Positions 44,366 through 52,412 of a stretch of 54,111 nt of DNA are shown here, piece after piece. Numbering within the stretch: position 1 is the first letter of the stretch; each line of letters begins with the position of its first letter. Under the pieces are notes generated by a model. That model was not told where the DNA came from. It was given only the letters and a program-made list of their open reading frames with translations, and searched no databases. Source of the DNA: Alphaproteobacteria bacterium (GTDB lineage: Bacteria; Pseudomonadota; Alphaproteobacteria; DSM-16000; Inquilinaceae). The position numbers and the translations under genes are program-made. The stretch lies in NCBI GenBank assembly GCA_028281265.1, contig JANQKE010000083.1:1-54111 (forward strand). The letters run 5' to 3'.

Positions 44366-44414
44366 CCTGACACCAAGCTGCGATGAGCAGGCCTCATCGC
44401 AGCTTGGTGTCAGG
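44366..44414. terminator. Perfect 22-bp inverted repeat, 5-nt loop
   Basis: Arms at 44366-44387 and 44393-44414 are perfectly complementary (starting CCTGACACCAAG, ending CTTGGTGTCAGG). A near copy of part of the arm (GATACCAAGCT) lies at 44353-44363. It sits between the NRPS operon (plus) and lysA (minus), 75 bp after the DUF697 stop. A bidirectional terminator is the simplest reading, although no T-run follows on either side. Insertion-element scar is an alternative. Confidence 0.6.
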
Positions 44415-44642
44415 CCGCCACGTCGCGGTCTTCCATGGCGATCGGCTGGATATGCCGCAGATTGGCGCCCGCCCCGCGGGTGAAACTCGGGATCCCGTCC
44501 GGCCCCGGCCGGAGCGGCATGCGTCCGCTGTCCCGACCCGGAGCCGTGCACACCGCGAGCGTGCACCGGGTGTGGGCCCTGGCCGACCACGCGGTGTCGA
44601 TCGGCGCATACGGCCATGGGGCCTTACGCCGCCCGGACAGGC
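44415..44642. other. Intergenic stretch downstream of lysA
   Basis: Open frames cross this segment on both strands, but none has a credible start, ribosome site or recognisable domain. On the minus strand one frame reads SFTRGAGANLRHIQPIAMED before a stop near 44410, and could be the tail of a decayed gene. No family can be assigned. Confidence 0.3.
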
Positions 44643-45902
44643 CTACGCCAGCCACGCCGGCACGGCTTCCAGCGCCAGCAGGTCGTCGAGGGTCTGCCGG
44701 CGGCGGACGACCGCGACCCGGTCGCCGTCGACCAGCAGTTCCGGGGGCAGCGGACGGGCATTGTAGGTCGATCCCATCACCGCGCCATAGGCACCGGCCG
44801 ACAGAATGGCGACAACGTCCCCGGGCTCGACCGCCGGCATCGCCCGCCGGGTGGCGAAGGTATCGCCGCTTTCGCACACCGGACCGACGATGTCGTAGGT
44901 CGCCGGTCCGCAACCCCGATCGCGGACCGGCACGATATCGTGCCAGGCCTCGTAGAGGGTCGGCCGGATCAGATCGTTCATCGCGGCGTCGAGGATCAGG
45001 AAGGTCCGGCTGTCGCCCGGCTTGACATAGACCACCCGGGCCAGCAGCGCGCCGGCGTTGCCGACCAGCGAGCGGCCCGGCTCCACCATCATCTCGCAGC
45101 CCAGATCGCCCACGGTTTCCCGGATCACGGCTGCGTAGTCGGCCAAGGCGATCGGTGTTTCGTCGCGGTAGCGGATGCCGATCCCGCCGCCGAGATCCAG
45201 CCGGGCAATGGCGATACCCTCCCCCCGCAGGGTGGTGGCGAGATCCGCCATCACGGCATAGGCGTCGCGGTAGGGAGCGAGATCGGTGAGCTGGCTGCCG
45301 ATATGCAGTGCGATGCCGCACGGGTCGATGCCGGGCAGCGCATGGGCTCGGTGGAACACGCCCCGCGCCACCGAGGCATCGATGCCGAACTTGTTCTCCT
45401 TCCGGCCGGTGGTGATCTTGGCGTGGGTGCGGGCGTCGACATCGGGGTTGATCCGGATGGCGATCGGCATCGTCGTTCCGGCCGCCACGGCCGCGGCGGA
45501 CAACGCCTCGAGCTCGGGTACGCTTTCGACATTGATCTGATGAACCCCGGCGGCGACGGCGCGGTCCAGCTCCTCCCGGGTCTTGCCGACGCCGGAGAAC
45601 ACGATGCGGTCGGCCGGGACCCCGGCGGCCAGGCAGCGCGTCATCTCCCCGGCGGAGACGACGTCCATGCCCGCGCCCTCACCGGCGAGCAGGCGCAGAA
45701 TGGCCTGATTGCCGTTGGCCTTGACCGCGTAGCACACGCGGACACCGAGTGGACCCAATGCCGCATCGTAGGCGCGGTAGGCGGCCCGGACGGCCCCACC
45801 GCTATAGACGAAGACGGGCGTTCCGTAGTCGCCGGCCAGACGGCCGAGCGGGACGGACCCGGCGCACAGCTCACCGTCCCGCCGGACAAATCCTTCAATC
45901 AT
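44643..45902 (-). CDS. lysA: Diaminopimelate decarboxylase
   Basis: The 419-aa PLP enzyme makes L-lysine from meso-diaminopimelate, the last step of lysine synthesis. The PLP lysine lies in VRVCYAVKANGN. Other family landmarks are VSAGEM, HIGSQL, the glycine-rich phosphate loop DLGGGIGIRY, EPGRSLVGNAG and the substrate-binding CESGDTFA. Full length for the family. It is on the minus strand downstream of argH and the small lipoprotein gene, an arrangement common in alphaproteobacteria, and is convergent with the NRPS operon. Confidence 0.96.
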   Translation of the reverse strand: MIEGFVRRDGELCAGSVPLGRLAGDYGTPVFVYSGGAVRAAYRAYDAALGPLGVRVCYAVKANGNQAILRLLAGEGAGMDVVSAGEMTRCLAAGVPADRIVFSGVGKTREELDRAVAAGVHQINVESVPELEALSAAAVAAGTTMPIAIRINPDVDARTHAKITTGRKENKFGIDASVARGVFHRAHALPGIDPCGIALHIGSQLTDLAPYRDAYAVMADLATTLRGEGIAIARLDLGGGIGIRYRDETPIALADYAAVIRETVGDLGCEMMVEPGRSLVGNAGALLARVVYVKPGDSRTFLILDAAMNDLIRPTLYEAWHDIVPVRDRGCGPATYDIVGPVCESGDTFATRRAMPAVEPGDVVAILSAGAYGAVMGSTYNARPLPPELLVDGDRVAVVRRRQTLDDLLALEAVPAWLA

Positions 45903-45949
45903 AAACGACGCTCACCCGAACTAAGGAACGGCGACAACCGGGAAGACGG

Positions 45950-46096
45950 CTATTGCGGCGGATAGGTGCGGGGAAACCGGGTCTCGTCCGCTTCTTCGGG
46001 CGGCAGCAGGCTTTCCGGTCGGCGCCCGCAGGCCGCTACGGCCGTCGCCAGACCGGCCAGCATCAGCGCCCGGGCCATCACGCCGCGGCGGGTCAC
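45950..46096 (-). CDS. Small LptM/YifL-like lipoprotein
   Basis: On the minus strand a GTG at 46096 gives a 48-aa peptide with basic residues, a hydrophobic stretch and a lipobox (TRRGVMARALMLAGLATAVA, then AC). A short tail GRRPESLLPPEEADETRFPR follows. Small lipoproteins of this type sit between argH and lysA in many alphaproteobacteria. Other starts are possible: an ATG at 46078 (42 aa) or an ATG at 46249 that overlaps the argH stop and would give 99 aa with an unlikely long N-terminus. LptM of E. coli assists LptD maturation; equivalence here is not shown. Confidence 0.65.
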   Translation of the reverse strand: MTRRGVMARALMLAGLATAVAACGRRPESLLPPEEADETRFPRTYPPQ

Positions 46097-46245
46097 ACCC
46101 CGTTGGGACGAGCGCACCTCATCGCCACGGCGCAAGCGCGCCCGCGCGACCGAGCCTCGCGGGACGCCTGAACGCACGACGACGGGAGACGAGGCCCCCT
46201 CGGCGCAGGTCGGTACAAGGCTCTCACCCTCTCTCCGAAGCTCAT

Positions 46246-47631
46246 TCATCGCAGATATCGCTCCCGCGCCGCGGCGATCGCCTCCCGCACCCGGACCGGT
46301 GCGGTGCCGCCGTAACTGGTCCGGCTGGCGACCGAGGCATCGACCGACAGGACGGAGTAAACATCGGCGGTGATGCGGTCGTCCACCGATTGCAGATCCG
46401 CAAGCGCCAGCCGGTCGAGATCGGCCCCCTTGCTCTCGGCCAGGGCCACCACCCGTCCGGTGACGTGATGGGCCTCCCGGAACGGCAGGCCGACCACCCG
46501 AACCAGCCAATCCGCCAGATCGGTCGCCGTGGCGTAGCCGCTCGACGCCACGGCCCGCATGCGCTCGGGCCGCGGGGTCAGATCGGCGATCATGCCGGTC
46601 ATCGCCGCGACCGCCAGCCCGATCGAGGCATCGGCGTCGAACAGCGGCTCCTTATCCTCCTGCATGTCCTTCTGATAGGTCAGGGGGAGCCCTTTCATCA
46701 CCGTCAGCAGCCCGATCAGGTGGCCGACGATCCGCCCGGTCTTGGCGCGCACCAGCTCCGCCGCATCGGGGTTGCGCTTCTGCGGCATGATCGACGAGCC
46801 GGTCGAGAACGCATCGGACAGCCGCACGAACCCGAACGGCTGGGAGGTCCAGACCACCAGCTCTTCGGCCAGGCGGGACAGATGCACCGAACAGATCGAC
46901 ACCGCCGCGAGGTATTCGAGCGCGAAATCCCGGTCGGCGACGCTGTCGAGCGAGTTCGCCGTGGGCCGGTCGAAGCCGAGCGCGGCGGCGGTGGCGTCGC
47001 GGTCGATCGGGAAGCTGGTGCCGGCCAACGCCGCCGCCCCCAAAGGGCACTCGTTGAGCCGGCGGCGGGCATCGGCCACCCGACCCCGGTCGCGGCCGAC
47101 CATCTCGACATAGGCCATCAGGTGGTGGCCGAAGGTGACCGGCTGGGCCGACTGCAGATGGGTGAAGCCGGGCATGACCATGTCCGACCCGGCTTCGGCC
47201 TGATCGATCAGTGCGGCCTGCAAAGCCTCAAGCCCGTCATCCAGCCGGTCGAGCGCGTCGCGCACCCACAGCTTGACGTCGGTCGCCACCTGATCGTTGC
47301 GCGATCGGGCCGTGTGCAGCCGGCCGGCGGCCGGCCCGATCACGTCCGACAACCGCGCCTCGACATTCATGTGAATGTCCTCGAGCGCCGCCTTGAACGT
47401 GAAGGCGCCCGAGGCAATCTCCTGGGCGACCCGATCGAGCCCGCCGAGGATCGCCGCGGCGTCATCGGCCGAGATGATGCCCCGATCGGCCAGCATGCGC
47501 GCATGGGCCTTGGAGCCGGCGATGTCCTGGCCGGCCAGTTTTCGGTCGAAGCCGATGGAGGCGTTGATCTCCTCCATGATGGCGCTGGGACCTGCGGCAA
47601 AGCGGCCCCCCCACATGGTGTTGCTGGTCAT
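46246..47631 (-). CDS. argH: Argininosuccinate lyase
   Basis: The 461-aa enzyme splits argininosuccinate to arginine and fumarate. The start [19 protein letters not shown] and the fumarase-superfamily signature [15 protein letters not shown] are diagnostic; [12 protein letters not shown] is also present. The minus-strand frame is open further upstream, but that part overlaps tlpA in antisense and is rejected. It is divergent from tlpA with 72 bp between the starts, and is followed by the lipoprotein and lysA genes. Confidence 0.97.
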   Translation of the reverse strand: MTSNTMWGGRFAAGPSAIMEEINASIGFDRKLAGQDIAGSKAHARMLADRGIISADDAAAILGGLDRVAQEIASGAFTFKAALEDIHMNVEARLSDVIGPAAGRLHTARSRNDQVATDVKLWVRDALDRLDDGLEALQAALIDQAEAGSDMVMPGFTHLQSAQPVTFGHHLMAYVEMVGRDRGRVADARRRLNECPLGAAALAGTSFPIDRDATAAALGFDRPTANSLDSVADRDFALEYLAAVSICSVHLSRLAEELVVWTSQPFGFVRLSDAFSTGSSIMPQKRNPDAAELVRAKTGRIVGHLIGLLTVMKGLPLTYQKDMQEDKEPLFDADASIGLAVAAMTGMIADLTPRPERMRAVASSGYATATDLADWLVRVVGLPFREAHHVTGRVVALAESKGADLDRLALADLQSVDDRITADVYSVLSVDASVASRTSYGGTAPVRVREAIAAARERYLR

Positions 47632-47703
47632 CGGCCTGGACTTGGGTATGTCGGGGAATGCGGCGGCAACGAGGACGGACGAGGCGAGGAAAGGCGGCGC
47701 ACC

Positions 47704-48327
47704 ATGGCGAACCCCGGGATGGAGACCAAAAACACGCCCGCCGGCAAGGGCGGTGTGCGCAAACGTGTCATCCTGGGGCTGGGGACGGCGGCGATCGCCG
47801 CGGCGGCCGTGGCGATCGTGTTCGGCTGGCAGCGCCAGCAGGCCGAGCTGACCCCGCCGCTGGACGGCGACATGGTGGTCTTCGACCCCTATCCCAACGG
47901 GCGCGAGGCGCCGGCCGTCGCCTTCACCGACGCCCAGGGGCGGGAAGTCACCCTGGCGGACTATGCCGGCGACGTTCTGGTGGTCAATTTCTGGGCGACC
48001 TGGTGCGCACCCTGCGTGGCGGAAATGCCGTCTCTCAACGCCTTGCAGCGGGCCGCTGGCGATCGCGGCGTGCAGGTCATGCCGATCTCCATCGACCGCG
48101 GCGGCCTCGCCGAGGTCGGGCCGTTCTACGCGCAGCACGGGCTGGACGCCCTGCCGATCTACCTCGATCCCTATGGCCGCGTGCCGGCCGCGTTCGAGGC
48201 GATCGGCCTGCCGACGACCGTGATCATCGGGCGCGACGGCCGCTGGCTCGGCACGCTGGCCGGCGACGCCCATTGGGACAGCCCCGAAGCCCTGGCACTG
48301 GTCGGGTTCTACGCCGACCGGAGCTGA
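47704..48327 (+). CDS. tlpA: TlpA/DsbE-type thiol-disulfide oxidoreductase
   Basis: The 207-aa product starts at the ATG at 47704 behind GAGGAAAGG. It has an N-terminal signal anchor (about 20-42, [20 protein letters not shown]) and a thioredoxin fold with the active site WATWCAPC and the cis-proline loop GLPTTVIIG. It should reduce or isomerise periplasmic thiols, for example during cytochrome c maturation. The argH/tlpA divergent pair is a usual alphaproteobacterial arrangement. Confidence 0.93.
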   Translation: MANPGMETKNTPAGKGGVRKRVILGLGTAAIAAAAVAIVFGWQRQQAELTPPLDGDMVVFDPYPNGREAPAVAFTDAQGREVTLADYAGDVLVVNFWATWCAPCVAEMPSLNALQRAAGDRGVQVMPISIDRGGLAEVGPFYAQHGLDALPIYLDPYGRVPAAFEAIGLPTTVIIGRDGRWLGTLAGDAHWDSPEALALVGFYADRS

Positions 48328-48499
48328 CCACCGCGCGACCGCGGCAATCGTGTCGGGACAGCCCGCCGATGATCAGGGTTGAGGGGGGACATCTGGACTT
48401 CTCCCCCCGGCGTCGGTGAAGCTCCGGATCAAAGGGGCCTGGCCGGCCGGGCCGGGCGCCGATACGAACCACCCACCCGCGTCACGGGAGCCCCCCACC

Positions 48500-49348
48500 A
48501 TGAGCACCAAGCGCGCGCTGACCTTCTTCGACGGCGATTGGCACGAGGGCAATCCCAAGCTGATCGGCCCGATGACCCATGCGATGTGGCTGTCCTCGAT
48601 CGTATTCGACGGGGCCCGCGCGTTCGAAGGCACCGCACCGGACCTCGATCTGCACTGCGCCCGCACCGTGCGTTCGGCCGAAGCCCTGGGCATGCAGCCG
48701 ACCAAGCAGGCCGACGAGATCCTGGGTCTCGCCAAGGAAGGCATCGCCAAGCTCGGCGCCGAAGGTGCGCTCTATGTCCGGCCGATGTTCTATGCCGACA
48801 CCGGCTTCGTCGATCTCGACCCCGACAGCACCTGCTTCGCACTCTCGGTCTACGATTCGCCCCTGCCGGGCGAGCAAGGCTTCAGCGTGGTAATGTCGGA
48901 CCACCGCCGGCCGGCTCCGGACACCGCACCGACCCAGGCGAAGGCATCGTGCCTGTACCCGCAAGCCGGGCTCGCACTGATGGCGGCGAAGAAGCGCGGC
49001 TTCGACAATGCGGTGATGTGCGACCAGCTCGGCAACGTGGCGGAGTTCGCCACCGCCAACATCATGATCGCCAAGGACGGTGCCGTACACACGCCGGTGC
49101 CCAACGGCACGTTCCTCAACGGCATCACCCGCCAGCGGGTCATCCAGCTTCTGCGCGACGACGGGATCGAGGTGATCGAACGCACCTTGCGGCCGCATGA
49201 GGTGCTCGATGCCGACGAGATCTTCTCCACCGGCAATTACGGCAAGGTCATGCCGGTCCGGAAGATCGAGGACCGGGACCTGCAGCCCGGCCCCTACTAC
49301 CACCGCGCCCGGAAGCTCTATTGGGACTACGCCCACGCGACGGCCTAG
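48500..49348 (+). CDS. ilvE: Branched-chain-amino-acid aminotransferase (class IV)
   Basis: The 282-aa PLP enzyme of fold type IV transfers amino groups to branched-chain 2-oxo acids. Family landmarks are FDGARAFEG, VRPMFYADTGF, the lysine region QAKASCLYPQAG, NVAEFATANI and FLNGITRQRVI. The glycine normally seen just after the PLP-lysine region (SGNY) is replaced by SCLYPQ, typical of one alphaproteobacterial subgroup. The ATG at 48500 is chosen for its conserved start (MSTKRALTFFDGDW). It is a housekeeping gene beside, not within, the lipopeptide cluster. Confidence 0.9.
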   Translation: MSTKRALTFFDGDWHEGNPKLIGPMTHAMWLSSIVFDGARAFEGTAPDLDLHCARTVRSAEALGMQPTKQADEILGLAKEGIAKLGAEGALYVRPMFYADTGFVDLDPDSTCFALSVYDSPLPGEQGFSVVMSDHRRPAPDTAPTQAKASCLYPQAGLALMAAKKRGFDNAVMCDQLGNVAEFATANIMIAKDGAVHTPVPNGTFLNGITRQRVIQLLRDDGIEVIERTLRPHEVLDADEIFSTGNYGKVMPVRKIEDRDLQPGPYYHRARKLYWDYAHATA

Positions 49349-49357
49349 AGCGATACC

Positions 49358-49849
49358 GTGGACATCGGATTGCGCCCGGCCCGGGATGACGACGGACCGG
49401 CCCTGATCGACATCACCGGCCGCTGCTATGCGATCTATCCCGGCTGCGTGCTCGACATCCCGGGGGAGATGTCGGATGTCGTCGACGGGGTGGCGACCGT
49501 GTTCGCCGGCATCGCGGGCGCGCTGTGGATCGCCGAGGACACGGCGACCGGTGACGTCCTGGGCTGCTGCGGCTGGCGACCGGGCGATACGCCGGGTACG
49601 CTGGAACTGATCAAGCTCTATGTCGATCCGGACTGCCACGGCCGGCGGCTCGGCCGGCGGCTGGTGGACCGGGTCATCGACGACGCCAGGAGCCGCGGGG
49701 CCGCCACGCTCGATCTGTGGACCGACACCCGCTTCACGGCGGCCCACGCGCTGTACGAGAAGCTCGGCTTCGTCCGGCAGCCGGAGACCCGTCTCAACCA
49801 CGATCTCTCCGATACCGAAGAATACCACTACCGCATGGATCTCCGATGA
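49358..49849 (+). CDS. GNAT-family N-acetyltransferase
   Basis: The 163-aa product starts at a GTG 9 bp after the aminotransferase stop. The acetyl-CoA site reads LIKLYVDPDCHGRRLGRRLV with the Q/RxxGxG/A-like loop. A later LDLWTDTRFTAAHALYEKLG is the usual C-terminal GNAT motif. The substrate cannot be told. The stop overlaps the next start (ATGA), so it heads a coupled run of four genes. Confidence 0.85.
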   Translation: MDIGLRPARDDDGPALIDITGRCYAIYPGCVLDIPGEMSDVVDGVATVFAGIAGALWIAEDTATGDVLGCCGWRPGDTPGTLELIKLYVDPDCHGRRLGRRLVDRVIDDARSRGAATLDLWTDTRFTAAHALYEKLGFVRQPETRLNHDLSDTEEYHYRMDLR

Positions 49850-50547
49850 CGGCGGATCCGGTCGAGCCGGTGTCCAAGAACACCCGCAACCTGATCGGGG
49901 TGCTCACGCATCACCGGGTCACCCATGTGATCGATGTCGGCGCCAATGTCGGCCAGTACGCACGGCGGCTGCGGCGCGGCGGCTATGCCGGGCAGATCAT
50001 GTCGATCGAGCCCAACCCGCAGGCCCATGCCGACCTCTGTGCCGCGGCCGCCGGCGACGACCGCTGGACCGTCGTGCCACCGATGGCGCTCGGGGTCGGT
50101 ACCGGCACCTTGACCCTCAACCGGCCGCCGGCCAGCGACATGGCGTCCGTGCGGCCGCTGACCCCGACGATGGCGGGCTTTCTCGACGATGCCCGGCCGG
50201 TCGACCGCGTGACCGTGCCGGTCGACCGGCTCGACCGGGTGTTCGACACATGGGTCCCGGCGGATGCCGTGGTGGCGCTGAAGTCCGACACCCAAGGCTA
50301 TGAGGCCGAGGTGCTGGCCGGAGCGGACGGTGTGCTGGACCGGATCACCCTGCTCCAGCTCGAGCTGTCGCTGGTCCCGGTCTACGCCGGGACGCTCCAT
50401 TGGCGGACGATGATCGACCGGCTGTCGGCCCTGGGCTTCGAGCCCGTGCTGTTCATCCCCGGCTATTTCCACAAGCGCACCGGCCGCCTGATCGAGATGG
50501 ACGGGATCTTCGCCCGGACCGGAGTAGAGCCGAAGGAAACACGATGA
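49846..50547 (+). CDS. FkbM-family SAM-dependent methyltransferase
   Basis: The 233-aa product has the SAM-binding motif VIDVGANVGQYARRLRRGG followed by IMSIEPNP, and the FkbM-type core VALKSDTQGYEAEVLAGAD. Such enzymes methylate sugar or polyketide hydroxyls. It overlaps both neighbours by 4 nt. Nothing ties it directly to the lipopeptide genes 5 kb away on the other side of lysA-argH. Confidence 0.87.
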   Translation: MTADPVEPVSKNTRNLIGVLTHHRVTHVIDVGANVGQYARRLRRGGYAGQIMSIEPNPQAHADLCAAAAGDDRWTVVPPMALGVGTGTLTLNRPPASDMASVRPLTPTMAGFLDDARPVDRVTVPVDRLDRVFDTWVPADAVVALKSDTQGYEAEVLAGADGVLDRITLLQLELSLVPVYAGTLHWRTMIDRLSALGFEPVLFIPGYFHKRTGRLIEMDGIFARTGVEPKETR

Positions 50548-51455
50548 GTGTGGCCGACCCCACCCTGGCCGGGACCGGGCCGCGGCAGGACGCGCGTCTG
50601 GCCATCGGCTGGGCGCTGCTGGCGATGTTCCTGTTCATCTGCCTGGACAGCACGGCCAAGGCGCTGACCGCCCATATGCCGTCGGGCCAAGTGGTCTGGG
50701 CGCGCTACACCTTCCATGCGCTGATCCTCGTCGTCCTGCTGCGCGGCGGCCTGGTGCCACGGCTGCGGACCGCGCGCTGGCGCATGCACCTGTTCCGCTC
50801 GGCGCTGCTGACGGCGATGACGCTGCTGTACTTCTCGGCCCTGGCCTTCATCCCGCTGGCCGATGCGACCGCGATCCTGTTCCTGACCCCGATCCTGGTG
50901 ACCGCCCTGTCGGTCCCGGTGTTGGGCGAGAAGGTCGGCCCGCGGCGCTGGGCCTCGGTCGTCGTCGCCTTCGTCGGGGCGCTGATCATCGTCCGTCCCG
51001 GCACCGGAACGATGGAACTGGCGGCGGTGCTGGCGCTGGGGGCGGCCCTGGTCAATGCCGGCTTCCATCTGACCACGCGGCTGCTGGGGGCGACCGAAGA
51101 CACGCTGACCACCCTGCTCTACCCCGCCCTGGTCGGAACGGTCCTGTCGACCCTGTTCCTGCCGCTGGTGTGGACCCCGGTGCCGCTGCCGGTCTGGGGG
51201 CTGATGGCGCTGCTCGGGGCGATCGGGGCGGCCAGCCAGTACTGTCTGATCAAGGCGCTGACCCATGCCAGCCCGGTCACCATCGCCCCGTTCAACTACA
51301 CCACGCTGATCTGGGCGACGCTGCTGGGGTTCGTCCTGTTCGGGGAACTGCCCGACGGCTGGACCGTGCTGGGGGCGGTGCTGATCGTCGGGGCCGGTCT
51401 GTTCATCTACTGGCGGGAACGGGTGCTGGCACGGAGCGAGGCCCCGACACCGTGA
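50544..51455 (+). CDS. EamA/DMT-family transporter
   Basis: The 303-aa membrane protein has about ten hydrophobic helices in two homologous halves, the EamA/drug-metabolite transporter plan. Typical stretches are GWALLAMFLFICLDSTAKAL, IPLADATAILFLTPILVTAL, and, in the second half, VTIAPFNYTTLIWATLLGFV followed by LFGELP. The substrate is unknown. It starts within the FkbM stop and ends within the next GTG start. Confidence 0.9.
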   Translation: MSVADPTLAGTGPRQDARLAIGWALLAMFLFICLDSTAKALTAHMPSGQVVWARYTFHALILVVLLRGGLVPRLRTARWRMHLFRSALLTAMTLLYFSALAFIPLADATAILFLTPILVTALSVPVLGEKVGPRRWASVVVAFVGALIIVRPGTGTMELAAVLALGAALVNAGFHLTTRLLGATEDTLTTLLYPALVGTVLSTLFLPLVWTPVPLPVWGLMALLGAIGAASQYCLIKALTHASPVTIAPFNYTTLIWATLLGFVLFGELPDGWTVLGAVLIVGAGLFIYWRERVLARSEAPTP

Positions 51456-52195
51456 GCGAACACGACGCCGTCGGCCGGATCCCGGCCATCGACGCGATCC
51501 GTGGCGTGGCCATGCTGGCGATGATGGTGTTCCATCTGGGCTGGGACCTGGTGCTGGTCGGCCTGCCCAGCGTGCCGGCGAACAATGCGCTGTTCTGGCA
51601 AGCCTTCCCGCGCGGCATCGTGTCGGCCTTTCTGCTGATCGCCGGCGTAAGTCTGGTGCTCACCCACCGCGCCGGCTTCGACCGGCGGCGGTTCTGGCGG
51701 CGGTTCGGGGTGCTCGCGCTGGCTGCCGGGATCGTCACGGCGGTGACCTGGGCCGTGTTCCCGGACAGCTTCATCTTCTTCGGGGTGCTGCATGCCATGG
51801 CCGCGTTCAGCCTGGTCGGTCTGGCCCTGCTGACGGCACGGGCCCGCGTCCTGGTCGTCCTGGCGGCATGCGTGCTCGCGATCGGCGTGGCGGTGCGGGA
51901 GGAGGTGTTCCAGCATCCCGGTCTGATCTGGCTGGGCCTGGCGGCGGTCCCGCCGGCGAGCAACGACTTCGTGCCGCCCTTCCCGTTTCTGGCGGTCTTC
52001 CTGATCGGGATGGCGCTGGGGCGGATCGGGCTCGATCGCGGCTGGTTTGCCGCCGGCTGGACGCGCTGGCCGGCCACCGGCCCGGTCGGTGGGGGCTTGC
52101 GCTGGTTGGGGCGGTGGAGCCTGGTGATCTATCTGGGGCACCAGCCGCTGTTCCTGGCCGTCCTGTTCGGGGCGGTCTGGCTCCTCCGGGGTTGA
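51452..52195 (+). CDS. DUF1624 / HGSNAT-like membrane acyltransferase
   Basis: The 247-aa product starts at a GTG overlapping the EamA stop (GTGA). It opens with IPAIDAIRGVAMLAMMVFHL, the D-x-x-RG signature of the heparan-alpha-glucosaminide N-acetyltransferase/acyltransferase-3-like membrane family. Seven or so further helices include LIAGVSLVLTHRAGF and the terminal LVIYLGHQPLFLAVLFG. The acyl acceptor is unknown. Confidence 0.85.
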   Translation: MSEHDAVGRIPAIDAIRGVAMLAMMVFHLGWDLVLVGLPSVPANNALFWQAFPRGIVSAFLLIAGVSLVLTHRAGFDRRRFWRRFGVLALAAGIVTAVTWAVFPDSFIFFGVLHAMAAFSLVGLALLTARARVLVVLAACVLAIGVAVREEVFQHPGLIWLGLAAVPPASNDFVPPFPFLAVFLIGMALGRIGLDRGWFAAGWTRWPATGPVGGGLRWLGRWSLVIYLGHQPLFLAVLFGAVWLLRG

Positions 52196-52236
52196 TCCGC
52201 TGCGGCTGTCCGGGATAGGTCGGGTGCCTCCCACCC

Positions 52237-52274
52237 GCGGCGTTCCCGGCGCACTGTATCGGTGGGAACGCTGC
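52237..52274 (+). terminator. Hairpin after the DUF1624 gene
   Basis: Arms at 52237-52247 and 52264-52274 pair with one mismatch (core GCGTTCCC / GGGAACGC) around a 16-nt loop, 42 bp after the stop codon. No T-run follows, as is common in very GC-rich genomes. Confidence 0.45.
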
Positions 52275-52322
52275 ACCACCGCGGAGGGCTCGACAACCGG
52301 TTCCGGACCCGGCCCACCCTCG

Positions 52323-52354
52323 ACCACACCTTATCGCCCTTAACCACACCTTAT
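52323..52354 (+). promoter_or_regulatory. Two direct repeats ACCACACCTTAT, 20-bp period
   Basis: Identical 12-bp sites start at 52323 and 52343, exactly two helical turns apart, 60-90 bp before the histidine kinase start. The segment is locally AT-rich (CTTATAGAATG follows). The spacing on one face of the helix suggests a binding site for a regulator dimer. The protein is unknown; the TTAA inside the spacer alone is not enough to call a CtrA site. Confidence 0.5.
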
Positions 52355-52412
52355 AGAATGTCTTCGAAAAACGGTGCATAGTCTCTTGATCCCGTAGACG
52401 GACCCCCGGCGC

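Noticed and set aside
45903-45949. Lysine riboswitch for lysA
   Set aside because: Only 47 bp lie between the lipoprotein gene and lysA, with no extended structured leader.
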